From positions 1 through 35,724 of the forward strand of contig JANQSF010000136.1 in assembly GCA_028284155.1 (NCBI GenBank): a DNA stretch of 35,724 nucleotides, given 5' to 3'. The notes under the pieces are model-generated. The model searched no databases. It was not told where the DNA came from and saw only the letters and a list, made by a program, of their open reading frames with translations. Each line of letters opens with the position of its first letter. The first letter of the stretch is position 1. The translations under genes were made by a program, and so were the position numbers. Below are positions 23,574 to 31,515 of the stretch, in pieces. The DNA is from Phycisphaeraceae bacterium. Lineage in GTDB: Bacteria; Planctomycetota; Phycisphaerae; Phycisphaerales; Phycisphaeraceae.

Positions 23574-23771
23574 ATGTCGAGACAGCCCCTTATCGTTCCG
23601 TTTGTCGTTGTAGCGGTCGTGCTTGGTCTAGGCCCAGTAGCGCTCGCAGACCCCCAGTTTGGGCAATGGGGGCTTGAAGACGTCGCGGAGTCGATCAAGT
23701 GGCTCGCCGCCTCGATCGCTTTCGCGGGCGTGGCGATCGGCGCCGGGCTCGTCCTGCGACCTCGAAATTAG
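23574..23771 (+). CDS. Small exported/membrane protein
   Basis: A 65-residue protein with an N-terminal signal-like helix (IVPFVVVAVVLGLGPVALAD) and a second hydrophobic helix (SIAFAGVAIGAGLVL) ending RPRN. No family recognised. CTGGAG lies 13 bases upstream of ATG 23574, a long spacing. The stop codon is followed at once by a perfect P3 palindrome. Confidence 0.65.
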   Translation: MSRQPLIVPFVVVAVVLGLGPVALADPQFGQWGLEDVAESIKWLAASIAFAGVAIGAGLVLRPRN

Positions 23772-23850
23772 CGAGTAGGCCGGGCACATTGCCCGGCGGT
23801 TGGACGCACAATGACCAATCATTGCCGGGCAATGTGCCCGGCCTACGAAC
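23771..23850 (+). repeat. P3 palindrome, best copy
   Basis: Arms 23775-23797 and 23824-23846 are a perfect 23-bp inverted repeat (starting GTAGGCCGGGCACATTGCCC) with a 26-base loop that keeps the GGTTGGACGCACAATGA pattern seen in other copies. It begins with the last base of the preceding gene's stop codon. Confidence 0.93.
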
Positions 23851-23879
23851 TGGCCGACTGCTTCGCGGACATGTCGTGA

Positions 23880-24452
23880 ATGACAGATGAAATATGCCCA
23901 CCCATGTTCTGCCTCAAGTGCCGGTATCCACTCAAAGAACTGCCGGACCCGCGTTGCCCGGAATGTGGCCGGCCGTTTGATCCGCTAGACCCTTCCACGT
24001 TTCACCAACACGAACAGCGCTTCGCATCATGGCGACCGTTCATCTGCTGGCTGATCATTGGGCCGGTGACCGGCGCGGCCGTTGGCGTCGCGCAGACGTC
24101 CGCTGCCTTGCTGTGGTGGTTGTGGCACGATCAACCGGACTTCTACTTTCGGGGATGGAACGGTGTGGAGATGACCTACTTCTTTCAAACCGTTGCGGGA
24201 GGCATTGTTGGAATCGTCTTCGGATCCGTTTTGCGGCTGTTTGAGCGACTCGGCGATCGACGGATACGGTTGGCGATTTCCGTGCCGGCGACTGTGGGTG
24301 TCGGTTTTCTGATCGCGCTCTTGATCGTCGAACGCGAGTTTCGGCAACAGACGATTGATCCGTTCCTTTGGAAGGAGATGATCGCCGTCGCCGCGGGCTT
24401 CCTGATCGCCGCGCTGTTCACCCGGCCGACAAGTGCCCAGCCACCGTCGTAG
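23880..24452 (+). CDS. Membrane protein with N-terminal zinc ribbon
   Basis: A 190-residue protein: zinc ribbon CLKCRYPLKELPDPRCPECG near the start, then four hydrophobic segments (ICWLIIGPVTGAAVGVA, VAGGIVGIVFGSVLRLF, LAISVPATVGVGFLIALLIV, MIAVAAGFLIAALF). The ATG at 23904 (MFCLKCRY) is an equally good start. A planctomycete-type protein of unknown role. The stop codon TAG (24450-24452) is the conserved TAG of a partial P3 repeat. Confidence 0.78.
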   Translation: MTDEICPPMFCLKCRYPLKELPDPRCPECGRPFDPLDPSTFHQHEQRFASWRPFICWLIIGPVTGAAVGVAQTSAALLWWLWHDQPDFYFRGWNGVEMTYFFQTVAGGIVGIVFGSVLRLFERLGDRRIRLAISVPATVGVGFLIALLIVEREFRQQTIDPFLWKEMIAVAAGFLIAALFTRPTSAQPPS

Positions 24453-24492
24453 ACCGAACTTGTTGCCCGGCGGTCGAACGCGCAACGGGCTA
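24450..24492 (+). repeat. P3 repeat, partial, supplying a stop codon
   Basis: TAGACCGAACTTGTTGCCCG then GCGGTCGAACGCGCAACGGG matches the left half and loop of P3. Its TAG ends the preceding reading frame. Confidence 0.65.
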
Positions 24493-24562
24493 AGAAGAAT
24501 TGCGCGTTAGAATCAAGGTCGCAGGAGTAGGCTGTCCTTGCCCACGCTTTCAGGAAATCACC

Positions 24563-25843
24563 ATGCTCTTCAATCAACCCGCCTTTCGGCAGAGCAAGGC
24601 CTTGCCGTGTCTTGCCGCCGTGCTCATCGCGTTCGCCGTGCCTTCGTTTTCCCGAGCGTACGACTTTCCGCCTGGTTGGCTGCCGGTCCAACAATTGGAC
24701 CGCACAGTCAAGTGGGACGACGACGAGCCGCCGTTTACCGACAAGGTTCAGATTCTGTTGCCCAGCGATAAACCGGTACGTGGTGTCTTTGTCTGCTTCG
24801 TGTTTCACAGCGCCGACCCGCGCGAGGTGGCCGAGGCTTGGAACTTCGCGCTTGTCACGATTACGCGCGACACGATCAAGCACCTTGGCATCCGCGACCG
24901 AAAGACCGGCAAGCGGACACTCGGCTTCAAGGACCAGGGCATGGGCTTGCTGCTGAAGTACCTCGAACACGCCGCCAAAGAGACGGGGCACCCGGAACTG
25001 ACGACCGTGCCGATCGTCGGTTGGCTGGGGCAGGCCGGCGGTCACTACTGCAAAGACCTGTACAACCGAGCGCCGCAGCGGGTGTTGGCCTGGGCTGATT
25101 CTTTTGGCGGTCAGTTGCGGCAGTACCCTGAACTGACGCGCAAGGTCCCGTTCGCGTTTGCGTGGGAGGTGCGCAAGCAGGAAGTGCAAAGCCGCAAACG
25201 CACGCCGCCTAAGAAGCCCGTGCCGCCACAGGATTTGGCCTGTGCGGCGAGCACGTATGGTTTCCCGCACGGCATCTACTCAAAGTTCAACTACTTCATG
25301 GTCTACCTGGATCGCTGCATCAAAGTGCGCATGCCACGACAGATGCCGCCCCCTGGCCAACCGGTCAAACTGAAGCCGGTCGCGTTCGAGGACGGATGGG
25401 TCGGCGACTTTCAACCGATCAGCGAATGGAACCCCATCGCCAAGGCCGGCAGCAAGGAAGCCGCGTCCTTCGAACATCCTTCCTGGCTCCCGGACACCTA
25501 CGCGGCGGCGATGTGGCGTTCGTATCACTCAGCCACGCCGGACATCCGCATGACCGAGCCGATCATCCCGTACGGCCGAACGAAACGCGGGCCGAAGATG
25601 GGCTTGGGCTATGGCGGCTTTCTGCCCGTTGACGAACCACTCTCGCTGAAAGCGACATCCACCGGCGACTACGCGAAAGTCGAGTTCTACGACGGTGACC
25701 AACTGCTCGGCACGGCAAGCGAGGCCCCCTGGGCGATCGACGGGATCAAGTTCAAGCCAGGCCTCCACGCAGTCTACGCCGTGGGGGTCGCGTCAAACGG
25801 TCAGCGCACGGCAAGTCAGCCGGCCATCGCCGTCGCCAAGTGA
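24563..25843 (+). CDS. Exported alpha/beta-hydrolase-like protein with C-terminal Ig-like domain
   Basis: A 426-residue protein from ATG 24563 (AGGAAATCACC upstream) with a signal peptide (ALPCLAAVLIAFAVPSFSRA). Residues 60-330 look like the alpha/beta-hydrolase fold of plant-type or carbohydrate-linked esterases: VRGVFVCFVFHSADPREV, LLKYLEHAAKETGHPELTTV, PIVGWLGQAGGHYCKDL. At the expected nucleophile elbow (GxSxG) I read GWLGQAGG, so the Ser appears missing. Residues ~345-425 (LSLKATSTGDYAKVEFYDGD, LLGTASEAPW) are a bacterial Ig-like domain. It is probably a surface or periplasmic binding protein or an altered hydrolase. Confidence 0.65.
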   Translation: MLFNQPAFRQSKALPCLAAVLIAFAVPSFSRAYDFPPGWLPVQQLDRTVKWDDDEPPFTDKVQILLPSDKPVRGVFVCFVFHSADPREVAEAWNFALVTITRDTIKHLGIRDRKTGKRTLGFKDQGMGLLLKYLEHAAKETGHPELTTVPIVGWLGQAGGHYCKDLYNRAPQRVLAWADSFGGQLRQYPELTRKVPFAFAWEVRKQEVQSRKRTPPKKPVPPQDLACAASTYGFPHGIYSKFNYFMVYLDRCIKVRMPRQMPPPGQPVKLKPVAFEDGWVGDFQPISEWNPIAKAGSKEAASFEHPSWLPDTYAAAMWRSYHSATPDIRMTEPIIPYGRTKRGPKMGLGYGGFLPVDEPLSLKATSTGDYAKVEFYDGDQLLGTASEAPWAIDGIKFKPGLHAVYAVGVASNGQRTASQPAIAVAK

Positions 25844-25929
25844 GCGTAGGTCGATCGATGTGACACGCTGTCGTCATTAAAACGCGCGTCGCCGCACGAC
25901 CCGAAGGGCCACGTCGTTAAGATGGCCAA

Positions 25930-26865
25930 ATGGCCTACGGCGACGGCCCATTCTTCGACGCGTTGTGTCGTGAGCTTGCTCTTCCCGATGCGACCAAACT
26001 CATCCGGTCGAACACGAACCTGATCTATGACTGCGGGCCGACGGTCGTTCGGCTGACGCCGGACGCGTTTCGGCCTGTCGAGGAGGTGCTCAAGGAACTG
26101 CACTGGCTGCGCTTTGTTCAGCAGCACACGGGTGATGTCGTGCAAGTCGTCGCAGACGACGGCGCCGAGACGGAACGGTTCACATTCGACGGCGAGTTGT
26201 TTACGGTCACGCGGTTTGAGCGGATCGAAGGTCAGCCGATCACGCGCGAGCAGTGGAACGATCAACATTTCGAGCAGGTCGGCGAGCTGACCGGCTTCCT
26301 GCACCGCATCGCGGAGGACTACAAACCGGAAGCGCCTGTCGACCTGTCACATTGGGACGAAGTGCCCGATACGACTCTTGTGCAGTACCTGCCTGACGAC
26401 GACCGCGGCTTGACGCAACTGAACCAGACCGTCTGCGACTACATGGCCGCGATGCCGCGTCCGCCCAAACGCTACGGGCCGATCCACTACGACATCCACG
26501 CGGGCAACTACCTGATGACGTCGACCGGCCGAATGGTGCTGCTCGACTTTGAGAACTCGTGTCGCGGGCATTACATCAACGACATCGCCGTGGCGTGTTA
26601 CTACGCATGCCTGCACGAATTCTCTGGCGACGACAAAGACTTCGACAAGCGATTCATGATCCCGTTCTGGCGGGGCTACGAACGGCGGTACACTCAGCCA
26701 ACGGACGACCTGGACAGCCTGCCCTGGCTGGTACTGAACCGCAGCCTGATCGTGTACGGCTACCTCTTCAAGATTTGGCCGAACGAGCGTACTGCTGAGC
26801 AGGAGGCGTTTGTCGAACGCGTCGAGCAAAGCGTCGAACGCGCGCGGGCCAAGCTTGGGTTATGA
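25930..26865 (+). CDS. Aminoglycoside phosphotransferase/SrkA-like kinase-fold protein
   Basis: A 311-residue protein of the APH/choline kinase group. Catalytic loop HYDIHAGNYL (His186, Asp188, Asn193) and the metal-binding LLDFENS (Asp206) are intact. The N lobe has the short beta region and VVRLTP but the Lys equivalent is not clear. The sequence most recalls the SrkA (YihE)/homoserine kinase-type proteins, not a drug-resistance enzyme. Two VOC proteins follow on the same strand. ATG 25930 has no strong Shine-Dalgarno. Substrate unknown. Confidence 0.82.
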   Translation: MAYGDGPFFDALCRELALPDATKLIRSNTNLIYDCGPTVVRLTPDAFRPVEEVLKELHWLRFVQQHTGDVVQVVADDGAETERFTFDGELFTVTRFERIEGQPITREQWNDQHFEQVGELTGFLHRIAEDYKPEAPVDLSHWDEVPDTTLVQYLPDDDRGLTQLNQTVCDYMAAMPRPPKRYGPIHYDIHAGNYLMTSTGRMVLLDFENSCRGHYINDIAVACYYACLHEFSGDDKDFDKRFMIPFWRGYERRYTQPTDDLDSLPWLVLNRSLIVYGYLFKIWPNERTAEQEAFVERVEQSVERARAKLGL

Positions 26866-26910
26866 TCGACGATCACATCGTGCACCTGTCACCCGTCGGG
26901 AGATCACATC

Positions 26911-27264
26911 ATGAGCATCAAGCGCGTCGTTCCCGACATCACGACGGACGAGATGGACGCGAGCAAGTCGTTTTACGCCGACTTTCTCGGGCTGGACATC
27001 GCGATGGACATGGGCTGGATCGTCACGCTCGTATCGCCAACCAACCCGACCGCACAGGTCACCCTCCTGCAACGCCCGCCCAGCGAAGTGCCCAACCCCG
27101 ACCTGTCAATCGAGGTCGCCGACGTCGACGCCGTGCACGCCAAAGCAAACGAGCTTGGGCTGACGATCGTCTACCCCATCACCGACGAACCGTGGGGCGT
27201 TCGGCGGTTCTTCGTAGCCGACCCGAACGGGAAGGTGATCAATGTGATGAGTCATGTGGGGTAG
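26911..27264 (+). CDS. VOC (glyoxalase/bleomycin-resistance) family protein
   Basis: A 117-residue VOC-fold protein with a paired beta-alpha-beta-beta-beta layout: DASKSFYADFLGLDIAMDMG at the start, IEVADVDAVHAKANELG and WGVRRFFVADPNGKVINV at the end. The last block gives the metal-site Glu position as Asn/Val and so enzymatic metal binding is doubtful. It lies 45 bases after the kinase-like gene, with GGGAGATCACATC upstream of ATG 26911. Confidence 0.88.
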   Translation: MSIKRVVPDITTDEMDASKSFYADFLGLDIAMDMGWIVTLVSPTNPTAQVTLLQRPPSEVPNPDLSIEVADVDAVHAKANELGLTIVYPITDEPWGVRRFFVADPNGKVINVMSHVG

Positions 27265-27336
27265 TGAAAAGGTCCGGCGGATTATGGTTGGGCGTGGATG
27301 ACCTTGCCTAATAGGTAAATAGATTGGAAGGTTCGC

Positions 27337-27786
27337 ATGGCTGTCAACCCGATCCGTGAGGGTTTCCACACGGTAACGCCGTACCTGTTCGCGCAGGGCG
27401 CGGCGCGGTTGATCGACTTCATCGTGTCCGCTTTTCAGGCCGAGGTTGTTTCGCGTAAGGATCGGCCGGACGGCGGGGTGATGCACGCCGAGCTGCGCAT
27501 CGGCGACTCGATGGTCATGGTCGGCGATGCGAGCGCCGAGTTCGGCCCAATGCCCGCGTCGATCTACCTCTACGTCCCGGACTGCGACGCGGTCTACCAA
27601 CGCGCCCTGCAACACGGCGGCGAATCGGTGTTCGACATCATGGACCTGCCCTCAGGCGAACGCTACGGCGGTGTCAAAGACCCGGCTGGTAACATTTGGT
27701 GGGTGGCCACGCACGTCGAAGACGTCTCGCCGCAAGAACAGGAACGGCGGTGGCGATCGTTTCGATCCCCCGATAGCGCTGATTAA
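27337..27786 (+). CDS. VOC family protein, PhnB-like
   Basis: A 149-residue protein: VTPYLFAQGAARLIDFIVSA, GGVMHAELRIGDSMVMVGDA, SIYLYVPDCDAVYQRALQHG and YGGVKDPAGNIWWVATHVED are the successive blocks of PhnB/YdhR-type VOC proteins (3-demethylubiquinone methyltransferase-like fold). GGAAGG is eight bases upstream of ATG 27337. It follows another VOC gene, a common pairing without a defined pathway here. Confidence 0.9.
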   Translation: MAVNPIREGFHTVTPYLFAQGAARLIDFIVSAFQAEVVSRKDRPDGGVMHAELRIGDSMVMVGDASAEFGPMPASIYLYVPDCDAVYQRALQHGGESVFDIMDLPSGERYGGVKDPAGNIWWVATHVEDVSPQEQERRWRSFRSPDSAD

Positions 27787-27835
27787 ACGTCGCGTTGCGC
27801 GCCCTTCGCCACAGGCAGACTCTCGCCGAGTAACC

Positions 27836-28462
27836 ATGCGATTCACGGTTGGCCCACCACCGCAGTCGGATGACTTCGATCCCGAATCGGGCGGTTGGCG
27901 GCGGCTGCGTGAACTCGGCCCGGGCGCGCTCGTCCTGCTGGGGAGCCTCGTCGGCCTACCGCTCTGCTATCTGTTCATTGTCGCGTGGACGACGCTCGCC
28001 CCCGTTTCCGTGTCGTTGCGACTGGACCTGGGCGTCCAAGGCGCGTTAGGCCCAATCCTGGCGATGGGTATCGCCGCCGTGTCGCTCGTGTTGCTCGTCG
28101 CGGGAATCGTGATCGTTCACGAATTCATTCACGCCTTCACATACCCAAGTTTCGGCATGACAGCGTCGTCCGTCATCGGCTTTTGGCCAAGTCGCGTCAT
28201 GCCGTACGCGGCCTACCTCGATGAGATGTCGTGTGTGCGATTCGTCGTGGTGGCGTTGGCGCCCCTCGCCGTCCTCTCACTCGCGCCGCTCTTGATCTGC
28301 TACGCGACAGGCTCCGAGTCGACCCTGTTGGCGGCGGTATCGTGTCTTAATGCGCTGATCTCCGGCGGCGACGTGTTGATCGTCCTCACAGCCGCCGTGC
28401 AAGTACCGCCCTTCGCCAAGATCCGCAACAAGGGCTGGCATACGTGGTGGATGACCGACTGA
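27836..28462 (+). CDS. DUF3267-type integral membrane putative zinc metallopeptidase
   Basis: A 208-residue protein with four or five membrane helices (LVLLGSLVGLPLCYLFIVAW, LGPILAMGIAAVSLVLLVAG ...). The helix IVIVHEFIHAFTYP carries HEFIH (95-99), and a later SGGDVLIV (Asp179) can supply the third ligand, the layout of the DUF3267/site-2-protease-like family. ATG 27836 is chosen as the first Met in the frame that follows the end of the VOC gene. A partial P3 repeat follows three bases after the stop. Confidence 0.82.
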   Translation: MRFTVGPPPQSDDFDPESGGWRRLRELGPGALVLLGSLVGLPLCYLFIVAWTTLAPVSVSLRLDLGVQGALGPILAMGIAAVSLVLLVAGIVIVHEFIHAFTYPSFGMTASSVIGFWPSRVMPYAAYLDEMSCVRFVVVALAPLAVLSLAPLLICYATGSESTLLAAVSCLNALISGGDVLIVLTAAVQVPPFAKIRNKGWHTWWMTD

Positions 28463-28465
28463 CAC

Positions 28466-28520
28466 GTGGGTCGGGCACTTTGTCCGGTGGTTGGGCGCAC
28501 GGTGACCGTGTTCTCGGCGT
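28466..28520 (+). repeat. P3 repeat, decayed
   Basis: GTGGGTCGGGCACTTTGTCC then GGTGGTTGGGCGCACGGTGA keeps the P3 left arm and loop with many changes. It starts within a few bases of the preceding stop. Confidence 0.6.
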
Positions 28521-28544
28521 ACACAATCTGCAGGAGCACTCAGC

Positions 28545-28673
28545 ATGAAAGACAAGATACTGGTAGATGTGGACGAGGAGTATGCAAACCTACACAAAGT
28601 CGCTCAGAGTGCGAACGGAATGATGCATGACATCAATAAAGCGTTAAAGAAGAACGGATTGGTCGAAGACTAA
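28545..28673 (+). CDS. Small 42-residue protein
   Basis: ATG 28545 follows CAGGAG at eight bases. The product (MKDKILVDVDEEYANLHKVA ...) is highly charged, with no membrane helix. Its stop is nine bases before the next start, so it is cotranscribed with the 110-residue membrane protein. This pair is AT-rich compared with its surroundings. No family recognised. Confidence 0.6.
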   Translation: MKDKILVDVDEEYANLHKVAQSANGMMHDINKALKKNGLVED

Positions 28674-28682
28674 CGAGCAGAC

Positions 28683-29015
28683 ATGGGCGATTCACTTATC
28701 AAGGCGACGCGCGAAGTAACACCAGACTTTCCTGCGAACTTAGTCAAAGACTACATTGATACAACGAACCGGCTTGCGCGGCTCGTAATGCAGTTCACCG
28801 AAAACTACCAACGAAATGAAGTTTTTGAAGTGTCAAGACAAAAAGCGATCCGCAAAGCTCAAAGACAAGATGCTTGGAAGCTGTGGGCTCAACGATCGAT
28901 TAGATGGGCAGTTGGAGGCTTCTTCGCAGTAGTCGTCTATTCCATATTGGTCTTCGTCTCAGAGCACTGGTCATTCATATCAATCCCCGTCAGAGACATG
29001 ATCATCGCCAATTAG
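28683..29015 (+). CDS. Small membrane-anchored helical protein
   Basis: A 110-residue protein: a long charged helix (residues 15-70) with KAIRKAQRQDAWKLWAQR, then one membrane helix (WAVGGFFAVVVYSILVFV) near the C terminus. Second gene of an AT-rich two-gene unit. The layout is that of a tail-anchored protein. Unknown function; a phage- or toxin-related unit is possible but not shown. Confidence 0.65.
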   Translation: MGDSLIKATREVTPDFPANLVKDYIDTTNRLARLVMQFTENYQRNEVFEVSRQKAIRKAQRQDAWKLWAQRSIRWAVGGFFAVVVYSILVFVSEHWSFISIPVRDMIIAN

Positions 29016-29237
29016 CCAATCGCGGAGGCCAAACACATTGCCGGGCGATTGGTCGCACAATGCCGGTGAATGGCCGGGCACTGCGGCGGGTGGCTTGGGT
29101 TGCTGCTTTGAGCAACGCCGGACATGAACAGCAAAACTCCAAGGCATTACGGGAAACGGATCAGAATCAATCCGTACTCAGCCGTGGTTGATCCGAGCAT
29201 CAACCACACCCACCCAAACCCAAACAACACGCCAAGC
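29016..29237. repeat. Composite repeat: decayed P3, hairpin leader and P1, at a convergent gap
   Basis: 29022-29085 is a P3-like palindrome in the sense of the preceding plus gene. 29099-29116 is the GTTGCT-AGCAAC hairpin of the leader module in minus orientation, 29184-29207 is a perfect P1 stem. The -10 box part is decayed. Unlike modules 1-4 there is no gene downstream of this leader on the minus strand within reach. Confidence 0.65.
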
Positions 29238-29618
29238 CTACCTCCCGGCCCGCACGTTGTACCAGCTATTGCAGTAGGTGCACTTGACGTCGCCCGACGG
29301 GGAGATGTCGGCGTCGCCGTCGAGGCTGGCGCCGCAACCGGGGCATGACGCAATCACTTGTGATGACGCTCCTGACTTGGGGCGAGTGACCACCGGCTTG
29401 GCTCGACTCGCGAACAGCCGCGAGATTCCGGCCCCCGAGAACGCAATAAACCCGATCGCGATAAACGACCCGACGATGCGAAAGAACAGGGGCGGCGCGC
29501 CAAAGGCATCGCGTGGTGTCGCCCAAAGGAAAAGCAGCACGGTCAGCCCGATCCCGCCGAACATCAACAAGAACACCGCAATGAACAGTTTGGCCGGCTT
29601 GGCGTGGGGGTCATTCAT
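29238..29618 (-). CDS. Membrane protein with C-terminal zinc ribbon
   Basis: A 126-residue protein with two membrane helices (LFIAVFLLMFGGIGLTVLLF and IVGSFIAIGFIAFSGAGI) and a zinc ribbon CPGCGASLDGD...CTYCNSWYNV. It is of the same small ribbon/membrane class as other proteins in this window, orientation reversed. Function unknown. Confidence 0.75.
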   Translation of the reverse strand: MNDPHAKPAKLFIAVFLLMFGGIGLTVLLFLWATPRDAFGAPPLFFRIVGSFIAIGFIAFSGAGISRLFASRAKPVVTRPKSGASSQVIASCPGCGASLDGDADISPSGDVKCTYCNSWYNVRAGR

Positions 29619-29674
29619 GGGTGAACTTCAGTGCGGCTCGCGGTTTGGGCTGAGCGGCACGGTCAAGCGCCGGT

Positions 29675-30184
29675 CTACCTGCGCCAATTGTTCTTGTACG
29701 ATATCAACTTTGGGGTCAGCTCACGCAGGAATTCGCAGACTAACGTTCTCTTGCCGACCTCCGAGACTCTTGCCTCAACCCACGCGCCGACTGGTGGCGT
29801 TTCGCCACGAAAGCGCGCCCGCCAGTAGTACTCGTTGACGAGCGCCAATTGGACGAACCTGCCCTTCGCAATCACTTGACCATGAACAGTCTGTCTCGTG
29901 CTCGGTGCGGGCTCTTCAAAATCCATGAGGACATGAGCTACTCGCGTTGTATTGATTGATGCTTTTCCACATGAAAGGCAGGTCGCGGAAGTAGGCGCCA
30001 GATGATCCGCAGGCCCAAAGTCGTTTTGGCAAAGGGGGCAAAGCGGTGGCCAGATCACAAGCCGTGGCTCCTGAAGACGTATAACTTCACGACACGTCTG
30101 ACAAAAGTAGTACCGGAGCGGCCCACCACTCAGAATTGCGGTATCGAAGCCGCAGTCGACACAGTTCAAGCGATGTTCCCACAT
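29675..30184 (-). CDS. Multi-zinc-ribbon protein with a possible OB-like C-terminal domain
   Basis: A 169-residue soluble protein. ATG 30184 has GGAG upstream. It contains CVDCGFD, CQTCREV, CPLCQND and CLSCGKA, four CxxC knuckles forming two zinc ribbons, then a beta-rich part (VHGQVIAKGRFVQLALVNEY, ARVSEVGKRTLVCEFL) that resembles an NfeD/OB-type fold. The upstream 30185-30346 region holds a decayed P1 (30323) and a different small hairpin TGGAG-TCG-CTCCA (30204-30216) where the leader hairpin sits in other modules. Confidence 0.68.
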   Translation of the reverse strand: MWEHRLNCVDCGFDTAILSGGPLRYYFCQTCREVIRLQEPRLVIWPPLCPLCQNDFGPADHLAPTSATCLSCGKASINTTRVAHVLMDFEEPAPSTRQTVHGQVIAKGRFVQLALVNEYYWRARFRGETPPVGAWVEARVSEVGKRTLVCEFLRELTPKLISYKNNWRR

Positions 30185-30322
30185 ATCGCTCCTGTCGGGT
30201 GACTGGAGTCGCTCCAACGAGCCGTGTGATGCCGGTCGCGAGCACGTCGTCCGCCGCGACAATCTTATCCGCACGACGATGCCGCTGGCACTCGGGCGAC
30301 GACCGCATCGTACCACCCCACC

Positions 30323-30346
30323 GTGGCTGATCCGAGTATCAATTAT
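30323..30346. repeat. P1 palindrome, decayed copy
   Basis: GTGGCTGATCCGAGTATCAA matches P1 with several changes. The stretch 30213-30345 also matches 32870-32946 (GTGTGATG...CGCGAGCA...GTCGTCCG). Confidence 0.65.
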
Positions 30347-30383
30347 GCACGCCGGTGCAACCTGAAGGAGAATCGCCGAGTCC

Positions 30384-30461
30384 GTAGATCGTGCACGTAG
30401 CCCAGCAATTCACGTTCATTGTGTGCCGAAACGCCAGGCAACGCGCCCGGCCGACCTGCTG
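30384..30461 (-). repeat. P3 palindrome on the minus strand, decayed full copy
   Basis: On the minus strand it reads AGCAGGTCGGCCGGGCGC, TTGCCTGGC, loop with CACACAATGA, then a mirrored GCTGGGCTACGTGC. It begins 16 bases after the stop of the minus-strand gene 30477-31319, so orientation again follows the gene. Confidence 0.65.
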
Positions 30462-30476
30462 GTATTCACCACGATC

Positions 30477-31319
30477 TCATTGATTTGCTTGAACCTCCCA
30501 ACGCTCAAGCGTTTGGCGGGCGGCATAGCGCACGGCGGACTCGGGATCATCCAGGAGTTTCGCGACCAACTTGGCGTTCCGCTCCGACTTGAAGTACCGC
30601 AACGCTTGTGCTGCTTGACGGCGATTCAAAGGGTCCTTGTGATCAAGTGACTCAATCGCCCATTTTTCCAACTGAGAGTCGGCAGGTACTTCCAACATCA
30701 AGCCATGTCCATCTTCCCAGCGCGTGCCTTTGTATGTTTCACGGGGCAACATCAGACGGAGCGTGCGAAGTCGACGAATGTTACTCGGAGTGCGTTTGAT
30801 CGCATCTTTGGCGGCTTGGATGATCTCGCCTGGGTCGTGAAGCAGGCTGAAGTCCGCCGTGAAGACGTCGGCCTTATTCGGAGCCAATTCAATAACCGTT
30901 GGGCGGTGCGGGCTTGAGCCGTTGGAGATAATGAGCAGCCGACAGGAACGATTCATCCAGTCTTTGTACTTCGTCGTGGGTGGAGAAACGAACATGCCCC
31001 TTCGCTTGATCTCTGGGGTGAGGTCCTCCTCCATGGGCACCTTCAAGTATTCATCAACTTCAAAAGTGAAGCCGGGCATTTTAGAGCCGCCGGGAATCGG
31101 CTCATCGCGAACTTTGATGATCTTTCCGACGTAAACGTAGTCGGCGTTGATCACCAGGTTGTCGATGCTCGCAACGGTATCGATCAAGGGTTGGGCAAGA
31201 GTCGGACCCGCCGGGGCTGCGATCACACAGAACCAGAGAAGGACCTTCCATGAGCGCCCCAAAAGCGACACGCGGCATTGTTGTGTGACTCGCCGAACGG
31301 TTGGTGGGTTGTTGTGCAT
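30477..31319 (-). CDS. Exported protein with C-terminal HEAT-like repeats
   Basis: A 280-residue protein. It has a signal-like helix after a charged lead (KVLLWFCVIAAPAGPTLAQ), a mid-region with FTFEVDEYLKVP and FVSPPTTKYKDWMNRSCRLL that suggests a secreted beta domain, and two helix pairs at the end (LNRRQAAQALRYFKSE, ESAVRYAARQTLERWE) typical of HEAT/PBS repeats. Upstream are the leader hairpin (31371-31392) and P1 (31451), but no good TATACT box. Unknown role. Confidence 0.7.
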   Translation of the reverse strand: MHNNPPTVRRVTQQCRVSLLGRSWKVLLWFCVIAAPAGPTLAQPLIDTVASIDNLVINADYVYVGKIIKVRDEPIPGGSKMPGFTFEVDEYLKVPMEEDLTPEIKRRGMFVSPPTTKYKDWMNRSCRLLIISNGSSPHRPTVIELAPNKADVFTADFSLLHDPGEIIQAAKDAIKRTPSNIRRLRTLRLMLPRETYKGTRWEDGHGLMLEVPADSQLEKWAIESLDHKDPLNRRQAAQALRYFKSERNAKLVAKLLDDPESAVRYAARQTLERWEVQANQ

Positions 31320-31370
31320 GTAGAACTCAAACAGGATGACGAATGAGGCTCAGTTGCCGGCAGGTGGCTC

Positions 31371-31474
31371 GGGTTGCTGCTTTGAGCAACCCCGGCATCT
31401 CTCTGATGTCTATCTGACTCATGCTGGTCGCTGCCCACGCCTCCTAGGCCGTGGTTGATCCGAGCATCAACCGC
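31371..31474 (-). promoter_or_regulatory. Leader module 5 (partial) with P1
   Basis: In minus orientation: P1-like stem (31474-31451) followed by the GGGGTTGCT-type 8-bp hairpin (31392-31371) and the ATG at 31319. The promoter boxes of modules 1-4 are not clear here (CAGATA near 31416 is the best -10). Confidence 0.45.
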
Positions 31475-31515
31475 ACCTACCCGGCGGCCAATTTCAACTC
31501 ATACCATCTACTTGC

